The position numbers and the translations under genes are program-made. A DNA stretch of 14,935 nt from Roseburia_C sp051879315 (GTDB lineage: Bacteria > Bacillota > Clostridia > Lachnospirales > Lachnospiraceae): assembly GCA_051879315.1 (NCBI GenBank), contig JBJELW010000079.1:1-14935 (forward strand), in the 5' to 3' direction. Under the pieces are notes generated by a model, which did no database searches, was not told the origin of the DNA, and saw only the letters and a program-made list of their open reading frames with translations. Of the stretch, positions 5,922-14,008 are shown one piece after another. Within the stretch, counting starts at the first letter, position 1. Every line of letters starts with the position of its first letter.

Positions 5922-6995
5922 ATGAAGAGAATAGGAATGTTGACAAGCGGCGGCGACTGCCAGGCATTAAATGCAGCAATGCGTGGCGTGGTAAAGGGAC
6001 TGAGTGAGAACCTGGAGGAACTGGAAGTATATGGATTTAACAATGGATATAAAGGATTGATTTATGGAGATTATCGTCTCCTGACATCCGCAGATTTCTC
6101 CGGAATCCTCACCAAAGGCGGCACCATCTTAGGCTCCTCCAGACAGCCGTTTAAGCTCATGCGTGTGCCGGATGAGAATGGTCTGGACAAAGTGGAGGCC
6201 ATGAAACAGACATATCATAAGCTGAAACTGGATTGTCTGGTCATCTTAGGTGGTAATGGAACACAGAAAACGGCCAACCTTCTCAGAGAAGAGGGGCTGA
6301 ATGTCATCCATCTGCCTAAGACCATTGATAATGATATCTATGGCACGGACATTACCTTTGGTTTCCAGAGTGCTATCAATGTGGCAACAGCAGCCATCGA
6401 TTGCATTCATACTACAGCAGCTTCTCACAACCGGGTGTTTATCGTGGAGGTTATGGGACACAAGGTAGGATGGCTCACCCTGTATGCAGGAGTAGCCGGT
6501 GGGGCAGATATTATTCTTTTGCCGGAGATTCCTTATGACATCGAGAAGGTTGTGGAGGCCATTGACAAGCGGACCAAGGCCGGCAAAGGCTTTACCATCC
6601 TTGCGGTGGCAGAGGGAGCTATTTCCAAAGAGGACGCAGCCCTTTCTAAGAAAGAATATAAAGTAAAGAAAAAGAACTATCAGTATCCGTCTGTTTCTTA
6701 TGAGATCGCAGAGCAGATTGAAAAGGCCAGTGGTACGGAGGTTCGTGTGACTGTTCCGGGTCATACCCAGCGTGGCGGCAGTCCCTGCCCTTATGACCGT
6801 GTGCTTTGTACCAGACTGGGCGCAGCGGCAGCGCAGGCTATCCTGGAAGAAGACTATGGTCATATGATCGCTATGATCAATGGTAAGACAAAACGGGTTC
6901 CTCTGGGCGAAGTGGCAGGAAAGTTAAAGACTGTAGATCCGGAATGTCAGATGATTCAGGAAGCTAAGGAAATCGGAATCAGCTTCGGGGACTAA
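5922..6995 (+). CDS. pfkA: 6-phosphofructokinase
   Basis: 357 residues from the ATG at 5922, with AAAGGG upstream; a GTG at 5865 that adds 19 residues lies in the leader and is rejected. The enzyme phosphorylates fructose 6-phosphate to the 1,6-bisphosphate, the committed step of glycolysis. Family motifs are TSGGDCQALNAAMRG (8-22), GGTILGSSR (66-74), GGNGT (110-114), PKTIDND (132-138, catalytic D136), EVMGHKVGWL and PGHTQRGGSPCPYDR. Gly113 occupies the position of E. coli Gly104, which favours ATP over pyrophosphate as donor. Lys133 replaces Gly124, as in the mixed group that includes PPi-dependent enzymes. The Asp of GGDG is Asn112 here, which is unusual. It is therefore probably ATP-dependent, but the donor should be treated as inferred. 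dnaX follows after 21 bp with no terminator. Confidence 0.93.
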   Translation: MKRIGMLTSGGDCQALNAAMRGVVKGLSENLEELEVYGFNNGYKGLIYGDYRLLTSADFSGILTKGGTILGSSRQPFKLMRVPDENGLDKVEAMKQTYHKLKLDCLVILGGNGTQKTANLLREEGLNVIHLPKTIDNDIYGTDITFGFQSAINVATAAIDCIHTTAASHNRVFIVEVMGHKVGWLTLYAGVAGGADIILLPEIPYDIEKVVEAIDKRTKAGKGFTILAVAEGAISKEDAALSKKEYKVKKKNYQYPSVSYEIAEQIEKASGTEVRVTVPGHTQRGGSPCPYDRVLCTRLGAAAAQAILEEDYGHMIAMINGKTKRVPLGEVAGKLKTVDPECQMIQEAKEIGISFGD

Positions 6996-7016
6996 ACAAA
7001 GGTAGGAGAGAACGCG

Positions 7017-8579
7017 ATGTCATACATGGCACTTTACCGCAAGTTCCGACCGCAGGAATTTGAGGATGTAAAGGGACAGGATCATATCGTTACAACTTTA
7101 AAAAATCAGATCAAGGCAGACAGAGTGGGGCATGCTTATCTGTTTTGCGGAACCCGTGGAACGGGTAAGACCACCATTGCCAAGATTTTTGCAAAGGCAG
7201 TAAACTGTGAACATCCGGTGGACGGAAGCCCCTGCGGAGAATGCGCTTCCTGCAAGGCTATAGCCCAGGGAAACTCCATGAATGTCATAGAGATTGATGC
7301 GGCGTCTAACAATGGCGTGGAAAATATCCGTCAGATCCGGGAGGAGGTGGCCTACTCTCCTACGGAAGGCAAATATAAAGTATATATCATCGATGAGGTT
7401 CATATGCTTTCCATCGGTGCCTTTAATGCGCTGTTGAAAACACTGGAGGAGCCGCCGGCCTATGTGATTTTTATCCTGGCCACCACGGAGGCCCATAAGA
7501 TTCCCATCACCATTTTGTCCCGCTGTCAGCGGTATGATTTTCGGAGGATTACCATTGACACTATCTCGGACAGGCTGACGGAACTGATGGAAAAGGAGCA
7601 GGTGGATGTGGAGGAGAAGGCCATCCGGTATGTGGCAAAGGCCGCCGATGGTTCCATGCGGGATGCATTGAGTTTGCTGGATCAGTGTATCGCATTTTAT
7701 CTCGGGAAACGCCTTACCTACGACAATGTGTTGGAGGTGCTGGGGGCGGTGGACACAGAAGTGTTTTCCCGGCTGTTGAGAAGAATCCTGGATGAGGATG
7801 TGGCCGGAGCCATCAGCCTGCTGGATGAACTTGTGCTGGAGGGCAGAGAACTGGGACAGTTTGTCAATGATTTTACCTGGTATCTGCGGAATCTGTTGTT
7901 ACTGCAGGGATCTGCAGATGCGGAGGATGTTTTGGATATGTCCAGCGAGAACCTTGCCCTGTTGAAGGAAGAAGCCGGAATGGTAGAGATGGAAGTGCTG
8001 ATGCGATATATCCGCATTTTCTCAGAACTTTCCAATCAGGTGAAGTATTCTTCACAAAAGCGTATATTGATAGAGATTGCTATTATAAAATTATGCAAGC
8101 CGGCTATGGAACCGAGCACGGATGCCATTACAGACCGGCTGACAAAAATTGAAAAAAGGCTTGAGGAAGGTATTGTCACGGTCCGGGAGGCTGCTGGGGC
8201 CGCGGAGTCTGTACCGGTGAAAAAAGCAGAGAGACCTCCTCTGCCCAAGGCAGTTCCGGAGGATATCCAGCTGGTGGTAAAAAACTGGAGCGGCATTGTG
8301 GAACAGATGAGTAGCCCGACCAGAATCTATATGCGGCAGGCACACTTGAGCCTGGCGGGTGATAACCGTCTGATGATCGTGCTGGACGATCCTATGGCGG
8401 CAAAAATGATGAGTGATGAAGCCCACTATCCGGAGATTAAAAATGTAATTTCCGATTATGTGGAGCGGGACGTGGAACCGCTGATTCAGGCCAATGAATC
8501 CGGACGTCCCTTTGATGAGGCGTATGTGGATTTGAGCCAGATCATAAATATGGATATAACGATTGACGAGGAGGATTGA
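7017..8579 (+). CDS. dnaX: DNA polymerase III subunits gamma/tau
   Basis: 520 residues, with AGGAGAG before the ATG at 7017. It is the clamp-loader ATPase that loads the sliding clamp and ties the replicase together. The AAA+ core is complete: Walker A GTRGTGKT (45-52), a zinc module with C64, C73, C76 and C79, Walker B IIDEVHM (124-130), sensor 1 ATTE (155-158), and arginine finger SRC (168-170). The lid and collar domains follow to about residue 360. A variable Ala/Pro/Glu-rich linker (about 370-420) leads to a C-terminal region ending DITIDEED, so this is a full tau-like product. Two A6-G runs occur (8152-8158, 8220-8226), but neither is in the phase needed for the E. coli type of frameshift to gamma. 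The ybaB start is 4 bp past the stop. Confidence 0.96.
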   Translation: MSYMALYRKFRPQEFEDVKGQDHIVTTLKNQIKADRVGHAYLFCGTRGTGKTTIAKIFAKAVNCEHPVDGSPCGECASCKAIAQGNSMNVIEIDAASNNGVENIRQIREEVAYSPTEGKYKVYIIDEVHMLSIGAFNALLKTLEEPPAYVIFILATTEAHKIPITILSRCQRYDFRRITIDTISDRLTELMEKEQVDVEEKAIRYVAKAADGSMRDALSLLDQCIAFYLGKRLTYDNVLEVLGAVDTEVFSRLLRRILDEDVAGAISLLDELVLEGRELGQFVNDFTWYLRNLLLLQGSADAEDVLDMSSENLALLKEEAGMVEMEVLMRYIRIFSELSNQVKYSSQKRILIEIAIIKLCKPAMEPSTDAITDRLTKIEKRLEEGIVTVREAAGAAESVPVKKAERPPLPKAVPEDIQLVVKNWSGIVEQMSSPTRIYMRQAHLSLAGDNRLMIVLDDPMAAKMMSDEAHYPEIKNVISDYVERDVEPLIQANESGRPFDEAYVDLSQIINMDITIDEED

Positions 8580-8583
8580 AACA

Positions 8584-8937
8584 ATGGCAAAAAGAGGCGG
8601 TTATCCGGGCGGAATGATGCCGGGAAACATGAACAATCTTATGAAACAGGCCCAGAAGATGCAGAAACAGATGGAGGAAGCATCGAAGGAAATTGAGGAG
8701 AAGGAAATCACTGCAGCAGCAGGTGGCGGAGTGGTGGAAGTATCCATCAATGGGAAAAAAGAAGTGACCAAGGTGAAGATTGATCCGGAGGCAGTGGATC
8801 CGGATGATGTGGAGATGCTGGAGGATCTTATCATGGCGGCCACCAATGAGGCATTGCGTCAGATCGAGGAATATTCACAGCAGTCCATGGCGAAGATCAC
8901 CGGCGGCATGGGTGGACTTGGCGGACTTCCTTTTTAA
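8584..8937 (+). CDS. YbaB/EbfC nucleoid-associated protein
   Basis: 117 residues from the ATG at 8584, with GAGGAGG (8568-8574) inside the end of dnaX, suggesting translational coupling. A start seven codons earlier would overlap dnaX and lose this site. The protein has the YbaB pattern: a Met/Gln/Lys-rich N-terminal helix (MNNLMKQAQKMQKQMEEASKEIEEKEI), a central beta region with GGGVVEVSINGKKEVTKVKIDPE, and a C-terminal helix with LIMAATNEALRQIEEYSQQSMAKITGG. Family members are small dimers that bind DNA and coat the nucleoid; their physiological role is loosely defined. The dnaX-ybaB-recR order is widely conserved in bacteria, hinting at a link to replication or recombination. Confidence 0.95.
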   Translation: MAKRGGYPGGMMPGNMNNLMKQAQKMQKQMEEASKEIEEKEITAAAGGGVVEVSINGKKEVTKVKIDPEAVDPDDVEMLEDLIMAATNEALRQIEEYSQQSMAKITGGMGGLGGLPF

Positions 8938-8962
8938 TCAGCAGGAAAGTTGAGGAACTGAT

Positions 8963-9559
8963 ATGGATTATTACAGCAGCCAGATCAGCCGGCTGATTGA
9001 ACAATTGTCCGGACTGCCGGGAATCGGGCCCAAGTCGGCGCAACGACTGGCCTTCCATATCCTGAATATGCCGGAAGAAAATGTGGAAGAACTCAGCAAC
9101 TCCATCATAGAAGCAAAACGAAATATTCATTATTGCAAAGAGTGTCTGACGTTGACAGATGATGAGTTATGTCCGATCTGCAAAAATCCCAACCGGGATC
9201 ATCAGGTGGTCATGGTGGTGGAGGATACCAGAGATTTGGCGGCATACGAAAAAACCGGAAAGTATGAAGGTGTTTATCATGTGCTGCATGGGGCAATCTC
9301 TCCCATGTTGGGAATCGGACCCGGAGATATACGGCTCAAGGAACTGATACATCGTCTGGAGGGTGACGTGAAGGAAGTTATTATCGCCACCAATTCCAGT
9401 CTGGAGGGGGAAACGACAGCTATGTACCTGAGCAAGCTAATCAAACCAACGGGCATCAAGGTGACGCGTATTGCCAGTGGTGTGCCGGTGGGCGGTGACT
9501 TGGAGTACATAGATGAAGTTACGTTACTGCGTGCCCTGGAAGGCCGCATTGAATTATAG
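8963..9559 (+). CDS. recR: Recombination mediator RecR
   Basis: 198 residues, the standard length. The order of parts is typical: helix-hairpin-helix LSGLPGIGPKSAQRLAFHIL (16-34), a zinc finger with C58, C61, C70 and C73, a Toprim domain from about 81 (VVMVVEDTRDLAAYE) to about 175, and a C-terminal Walker B-like tail. RecR forms a tetrameric clamp and, with RecO (and RecF), helps load RecA on SSB-coated single-stranded DNA at gaps. The start ATG at 8963 has GAGGAA upstream, 25 bp after the ybaB stop. It is cotranscribed with dnaX and ybaB; the transketolase subunit follows after 33 bp. Confidence 0.96.
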   Translation: MDYYSSQISRLIEQLSGLPGIGPKSAQRLAFHILNMPEENVEELSNSIIEAKRNIHYCKECLTLTDDELCPICKNPNRDHQVVMVVEDTRDLAAYEKTGKYEGVYHVLHGAISPMLGIGPGDIRLKELIHRLEGDVKEVIIATNSSLEGETTAMYLSKLIKPTGIKVTRIASGVPVGGDLEYIDEVTLLRALEGRIEL

Positions 9560-9592
9560 ACGTTAAAAAGAGAAAAAGGAAAGGCAATCACA

Positions 9593-10417
9593 ATGACCAA
9601 TTCAGAGTTAGAAAAAATAGCCAATGAAGTGAGAAAGAGTATTGTAACGGCATTACACAGTGCCAAGTCGGGACATCCCGGAGGATCCCTCTCCGCAGCG
9701 GATCTTATGACGTATCTGTATTTTGAAGAAATGAATGTGGACCCTAAAAATCCGAAAATGGAGAACAGAGACCGTTTTGTTTTATCCAAGGGGCATGTGG
9801 CACCGGCATTGTATTCGGCACTGGCCCACAAGGGATATTTCCCGGTGGAGGATCTGACAACATTACGTCATACCGGCTCCTATCTGCAGGGACATCCGGA
9901 TATGAAACACATTCCCGGAGTGGACATGTCTTCCGGCTCATTAGGGCAGGGCTTGTCATGTGCAGTGGGTATGGCGCTGGCTGCTAAATTGGATAAAAAG
10001 GATTATCGTGTCTATGCTATGTGCGGAGACGGTGAGATTCAGGAGGGACAGATCTGGGAGGCCGCCATGTGGGCAGGTTCCCGTAATCTGGACAACTTGA
10101 CCGTGATCGTAGACAATAACAACCTTCAGATCGACGGAACCATAGAGGAAGTGTGTTCTCCGTATCCCATTGACAAAAAGTTTGAGGCATTTAATTTCCA
10201 TGTGATCAATATCGACGGAAATGACATGGAACAGATTCGTGCGGCTTTTGACGAAGCAAAGAGCGTGAAGGATAAGCCCACCGCAATCATTGCCAAGACC
10301 ACCAAGGGTAAAGGAGTTTCCTACATGGAAAATCAGGTGGGATGGCATGGCAAAGCCCCCAATGATGACGAGTTTGCCAAAGCGATGGAAGAATTAGAGA
10401 AAGCAGGTGAAGCATAA
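9593..10417 (+). CDS. Transketolase, N-terminal (TPP-binding) subunit
   Basis: 274 residues, covering the pyrophosphate-binding half of transketolase. AGGAAAGG precedes the ATG. Motifs include SGHPGGSLS (26-34), SKGHVAPALY (65-74), SGSLGQGLS (114-122), and the TPP signature CGDGE (144-148) through DNNN (174-177). Together with the next gene it moves two-carbon ketol units between sugar phosphates in the non-oxidative pentose phosphate pathway. Splitting into two chains is common in Clostridia and archaea, so this is not a broken gene. Its stop codon TAA shares its last A with the ATG of the C-terminal subunit (TAATG), which should couple their translation and keep the subunits balanced. Confidence 0.95.
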   Translation: MTNSELEKIANEVRKSIVTALHSAKSGHPGGSLSAADLMTYLYFEEMNVDPKNPKMENRDRFVLSKGHVAPALYSALAHKGYFPVEDLTTLRHTGSYLQGHPDMKHIPGVDMSSGSLGQGLSCAVGMALAAKLDKKDYRVYAMCGDGEIQEGQIWEAAMWAGSRNLDNLTVIVDNNNLQIDGTIEEVCSPYPIDKKFEAFNFHVINIDGNDMEQIRAAFDEAKSVKDKPTAIIAKTTKGKGVSYMENQVGWHGKAPNDDEFAKAMEELEKAGEA

Positions 10418-11364
10418 TGTCAGATGTTAAGAAGATTGCCACAAGAGAAAGCTATGGAAATGCGTTGGTAGAACTGGGAAAAGAAAAAGAGAATCTGATT
10501 GTTTTAGATGCGGATCTTGCCGGGGCAACCAAGACGGATAAGTTTAAAAAGGAGTTCCCGGATCGTCATATTGACTGTGGAATCGCAGAGGCGAACATGA
10601 CCGGCATCGCCGCAGGCCTTTCCACATGCGGCAAGGTGCCGTTTATGAGCTCTTTCGCCATGTTTGCAGCAGGGCGCGCCTATGAGCAGGTGCGTAACTC
10701 TATCGGATATCCCCATCTGAATGTAAAAATTGGAGCCACCCATGCAGGCATTTCTGTGGGCGAGGACGGAGCCACTCATCAGTGCTTAGAGGATCTGGCT
10801 TTAATGCGTGAGATTCCCGGAATGGTGGTGATCAACCCCAGCGATGATGTGGAGGCAAAGGCTGCTGTGAGGGCGGCCTATGATTATGTGGGACCGGTTT
10901 ATCTGCGTTTTGGCCGTCTGGCAGTTCCGGTGATTAACGATACACCGGATTATCGTTTTGAGATTGGAAAGGGCATTGTCTTAAAGGAAGGTAACGATGT
11001 GACGATTTTTGCCACCGGTCTGGAAGTAAGTGAGGCGCTGGAGGCAGAGAAGCTTCTGGCAGCAGATGGTATTTCTGCTGAGATCATCAATATTCATACT
11101 ATTAAGCCCCTTGATGCGGAATTGGTGGTTTCGTCCGCTCTAAAGACAGGAAAGGTTGTTACGGTTGAGGAACATTCTATCATCGGCGGTCTGGGAAGCG
11201 CAGTTTGTGAAGTGTTGTCTGAGAAGGCACCCACCAAGGTGTTGCGCATTGGAGTGAATGATACCTTTGGCGAGTCCGGGCCGGCAACAGAACTTATTAA
11301 AAAGTATGAGTTGGATGGAGAAAGTATCTACAAAAAAGTAAAAGCGTTTATAAAAGAAAACTAA
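10417..11364 (+). CDS. Transketolase, C-terminal subunit
   Basis: 315 residues containing the pyrimidine-binding and C-terminal domains of transketolase. GIAEANM (55-61) carries the glutamate that activates the TPP aminopyrimidine ring. SSFAMFAAGRAYEQVRN (78-94) and GEDGATHQ (115-122, His121) are characteristic, and the C-terminal part from about 190 is the regulatory domain shared with pyruvate dehydrogenase E1-beta. It needs the N-terminal subunit, encoded directly upstream with a one-base overlap, to form an active site. An A/G-rich ribosome site (AAAGCAGGTGA) lies inside the end of the previous gene. The operon ends here, with a terminator 17 bp downstream. Confidence 0.95.
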   Translation: MSDVKKIATRESYGNALVELGKEKENLIVLDADLAGATKTDKFKKEFPDRHIDCGIAEANMTGIAAGLSTCGKVPFMSSFAMFAAGRAYEQVRNSIGYPHLNVKIGATHAGISVGEDGATHQCLEDLALMREIPGMVVINPSDDVEAKAAVRAAYDYVGPVYLRFGRLAVPVINDTPDYRFEIGKGIVLKEGNDVTIFATGLEVSEALEAEKLLAADGISAEIINIHTIKPLDAELVVSSALKTGKVVTVEEHSIIGGLGSAVCEVLSEKAPTKVLRIGVNDTFGESGPATELIKKYELDGESIYKKVKAFIKEN

Positions 11365-11381
11365 ATTAGACAAAGTTAGAG

Positions 11382-11410
11382 ACTGCCGCTTGAAAAAGCG
11401 GCAGTTTTTT
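11382..11410 (+). terminator. Terminator of the pfkA-dnaX-recR-transketolase operon
   Basis: A perfect 9 bp stem ACTGCCGCT (11382-11390) / AGCGGCAGT (11397-11405) with a 6 nt loop is followed by a T-run (11405-11410). It is a classic intrinsic terminator. Confidence 0.95.
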
Positions 11411-11518
11411 GTTGGAAAAAGTCAAAACTTTCCTTTTTTCCCATCCAGAATCCGGCAAAATCAGCGGGGAATCTATGCTATGGTTGTCCCAAAAAGAATG
11501 GGAAAGGGGCAGAAAACC

Positions 11519-12730
11519 ATGATTGAAATCATACAGAAACGGGACGAGGAAACATTGGAAAATGAGGAACCTACATTAAAAAGCCTGCCGAAAAACTTCC
11601 GGCAGATTGGTACACCCAATGGAGTAAAACGAATATATGTGGAGGATTTTGTCTATACATATCTTCACAATGAACAACAGAAAGTGAAGGAACGCCGGGT
11701 CTGTATTCTGACAGGTAAAATTGAGAAGGCAAAAGACTGCCTTTGCCTGTATGTCAGCGGCGCCTTTGAACTGAAAGATCTGGATTATCGGGATTTTGTG
11801 CCGGTATTTAATGAGGCAGTACGGGAGGAAATCTGTCTTCTGATGAAACAATATTTCCCAGAGAGTGACATGCTGGGCTGGTTCTTTGATGAAAAAGGAG
11901 TTTCCCCCAGACTGACACCGGAACTGGAACAACTTCACAAAAAGTTTTTCGGAGGGAATAATCGAATCCTGTTTTTGTCAGATTCCCTGGAAAAGGAAGA
12001 AAATGTTTATCTGTATGAAGATCAGGTAACCCACCGGCAGGGCGGTTATTACATATATTATGAGAAAAATCAGCGCATGCAGGATTATATGATCTCTTCC
12101 AGAGAGGATACTCCGGAGGAGATTAAACCGGAAGAAGTCCGGGATGAAGCCATGAAAAGTTATCGGGAAATGTTTCTGCACAAATCGGACCGGGAAAAGC
12201 AACCGAAAAATACCCTGCTCTACGGAACCGGCACATTGATCGTCCTGGCGCTATGTATTGTTGGAATCAGTCTCTTTAATAATTACCATAAAATGAAAAA
12301 TATCGAGCAGACAGTGGCAGCTATGGCCGGTAGCCTGGCAACGGAACAGGGGGAAGATACCCGTGTTGTGATTGAGGATGTGGCCGGGAATGTGGAACCG
12401 GTGGATGCGGAAACTATGGCTGATGCTGCACCGGAGGAAACAGCAACGGAGGATGCAGTGGTGAATCCAGAGCAGAATACGGAGGCTGTATCGGAGGACA
12501 GTCAGCCTGTAAATGATACCTCTCAGGAGACGGAGACCTCCGCGGATGTGGTGACTCAGGAAAGTGCAGCTGCAACACAGGGCTATTATGTGGTACAGCC
12601 GGGTGACAGTCTCACATCCATCTGTGAAAAAATCTATCAGGATACGGGAAAAATCGATACACTCTGTCAGTTGAACGACATAGACGAAGCGGATAAGATT
12701 TATGCCGGAGAAAAGCTGATCCTGCCGTGA
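11519..12730 (+). CDS. LysM membrane protein with an MPN/JAB-like cytoplasmic domain
   Basis: 403 residues from the ATG at 11519. Upstream in-frame starts (11480, 11498, and a TTG at 11390 inside the terminator) are less likely, although the ribosome site (AAAGGGG) is not ideal. The parts in order are a cytoplasmic domain (about 38-192), a charged linker, one membrane helix (about 231-253, LLYGTGTLIVLALCIVGISLF) with basic residues before it giving an N-in topology, an acidic Glu/Thr/Ala-rich spacer outside (260-355), and a C-terminal LysM domain (356-403, YYVVQPGDSLTSICEKIY) that should bind peptidoglycan. The cytoplasmic part has the spacing of an MPN/JAB fold around LGWFF (119-123) and RLT (131-133) but lacks the JAMM histidines. 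The LysM assignment is firm; the MPN reading is inference. Function unknown, perhaps linking the cell wall to the cytoplasm. Confidence 0.85.
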   Translation: MIEIIQKRDEETLENEEPTLKSLPKNFRQIGTPNGVKRIYVEDFVYTYLHNEQQKVKERRVCILTGKIEKAKDCLCLYVSGAFELKDLDYRDFVPVFNEAVREEICLLMKQYFPESDMLGWFFDEKGVSPRLTPELEQLHKKFFGGNNRILFLSDSLEKEENVYLYEDQVTHRQGGYYIYYEKNQRMQDYMISSREDTPEEIKPEEVRDEAMKSYREMFLHKSDREKQPKNTLLYGTGTLIVLALCIVGISLFNNYHKMKNIEQTVAAMAGSLATEQGEDTRVVIEDVAGNVEPVDAETMADAAPEETATEDAVVNPEQNTEAVSEDSQPVNDTSQETETSADVVTQESAAATQGYYVVQPGDSLTSICEKIYQDTGKIDTLCQLNDIDEADKIYAGEKLILP

Positions 12731-12817
12731 TAGTGGAAAAAAAGTAATGCTGAAATGAAAAAGATACGTTATAATCATTTTAGGAAAAAGCTTAATTGGA
12801 TTTTAGGAGAGAAGTAC

Positions 12818-14008
12818 ATGGCGGATAAAACACAGTTTCGGACCATTCAGACAGATCCGGACGAATTACAGAGCAGGATACGTGCCCATCGCAGACGAAC
12901 GATGAAAATCTTTTTGATTATTGTGGGATTGGCGGCGGCAATTTTCGGGGTAATATGGATGGTGGTGAATCTGCGCACCTACACATCTTATGTACAGGAG
13001 AGTTATGTGGAGAGGGAGGATTCCTCCTCCTGCCAGTTTGTAACCTATGGGAAGGGGTTCATCAAATATAGCAATGACGGAGCAATTTATACAGACGCCA
13101 ACAATACCCTTTATTGGAATCAGTCCTTTGAGATGCAATCCCCCATGGTGACGGTCTGCGAAAACTATGTGGCCTTTGCGGATCAGGGAGGAACCAAAGT
13201 ATATATTCTTAATGAGAATGGACTTCAGGGAGAAATCGATACGGCCATGAGCATTCAAAAGGTGAAAGTGGCCAATCAGGGTACCATTGCGGTACTTATG
13301 AACGACAGTGGGACCTATTATTTAAGAATGTATGATAAGGAAGGTAACAATTTGGCAAAAGGCGCGCTCCATGTGGAAAACAGCGGATATCCTCTGGATA
13401 TAGCACTGTGCAATGATGCCAAAAAACTGGCGGTTTCCATGCTGGATATCACCGATGCAAAGGTATCCACGTCTATACGCTTCTATAATTTTGGCTCGGT
13501 AGGGCAGAATGAGATTGATAATCTGGTGGGAATTTATGAATACGACAGTGCTGTCATACCGGATCTGGAGTTTGTGGACAATGATACCATGTATGCCTTT
13601 GGAGACGACCGGATTCTGATCTTCGAAGGAACGCAAAAACCGGAGCCCACAGAGGAAATCACCCTGGAGCAGCAGGTGAGAAGTGTTTTTTATAATGAAA
13701 AATATATCGGTATCATATATAATAATGAGGAAGATGCCGAGGAAAGCCGCCACATGGTAACTTACGACCGGAAGGGGAACCGTGTGGTTAATAAGAACTT
13801 TTCCATGGATTATCGTTCGGTGGAATTTTTGGACAATGGGGAAATCTGCATCCACAACGATACAGAATGCATGATTTTCAGCGCTTACGGTATCAAACGG
13901 TTTGAGTACACCTTCGAACGGCCTATTTACAAAGTGCTTTCTGGTGTTACTAAAACCCGATACACCTTTGTGTCAGAAGGAATAACAGAAAAGGTAAGAT
14001 TAAAGTGA
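12818..14008 (+). CDS. DUF5711-like membrane-anchored protein
   Basis: 396 residues from the ATG at 12818, with TAGGAGA upstream; a start 21 codons earlier is rejected. A basic N-terminus (HRRRTMK, 24-30) precedes one membrane helix (about 31-51), leaving about 340 residues outside the cell. That part consists of repeated short beta-strand units such as ENYVAFADQGGTKVYILNENG, followed by turns and further strands, which suggests a beta-propeller, possibly of six to seven blades. From memory it matches DUF5711, a family common in Clostridia with no assigned role. It lies between the LysM protein and the CvpA-like protein, and its TGA overlaps the GTG start of the latter, so the three probably share an envelope-related task. 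Confidence 0.8.
   Translation: MADKTQFRTIQTDPDELQSRIRAHRRRTMKIFLIIVGLAAAIFGVIWMVVNLRTYTSYVQESYVEREDSSSCQFVTYGKGFIKYSNDGAIYTDANNTLYWNQSFEMQSPMVTVCENYVAFADQGGTKVYILNENGLQGEIDTAMSIQKVKVANQGTIAVLMNDSGTYYLRMYDKEGNNLAKGALHVENSGYPLDIALCNDAKKLAVSMLDITDAKVSTSIRFYNFGSVGQNEIDNLVGIYEYDSAVIPDLEFVDNDTMYAFGDDRILIFEGTQKPEPTEEITLEQQVRSVFYNEKYIGIIYNNEEDAEESRHMVTYDRKGNRVVNKNFSMDYRSVEFLDNGEICIHNDTECMIFSAYGIKRFEYTFERPIYKVLSGVTKTRYTFVSEGITEKVRLK

Noticed and set aside
8152..8226. Two A6-G runs in dnaX as a programmed frameshift giving a gamma subunit
   Set aside because: Neither run has the A-AAA-AAG phase relative to the reading frame, and no supporting stem-loop plus early stop was evident. Polymerase slippage is possible but unsupported.
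9593..11364. Transketolase broken by a frameshift
   Set aside because: Both halves are complete, end at the normal domain boundary and have their own starts; split transketolase is the normal form in many Clostridia.
11390..11518. Long N-terminal extension of the LysM protein starting with TTG at 11390
   Set aside because: The start would lie within the loop-side arm of the upstream terminator and the added residues look random.
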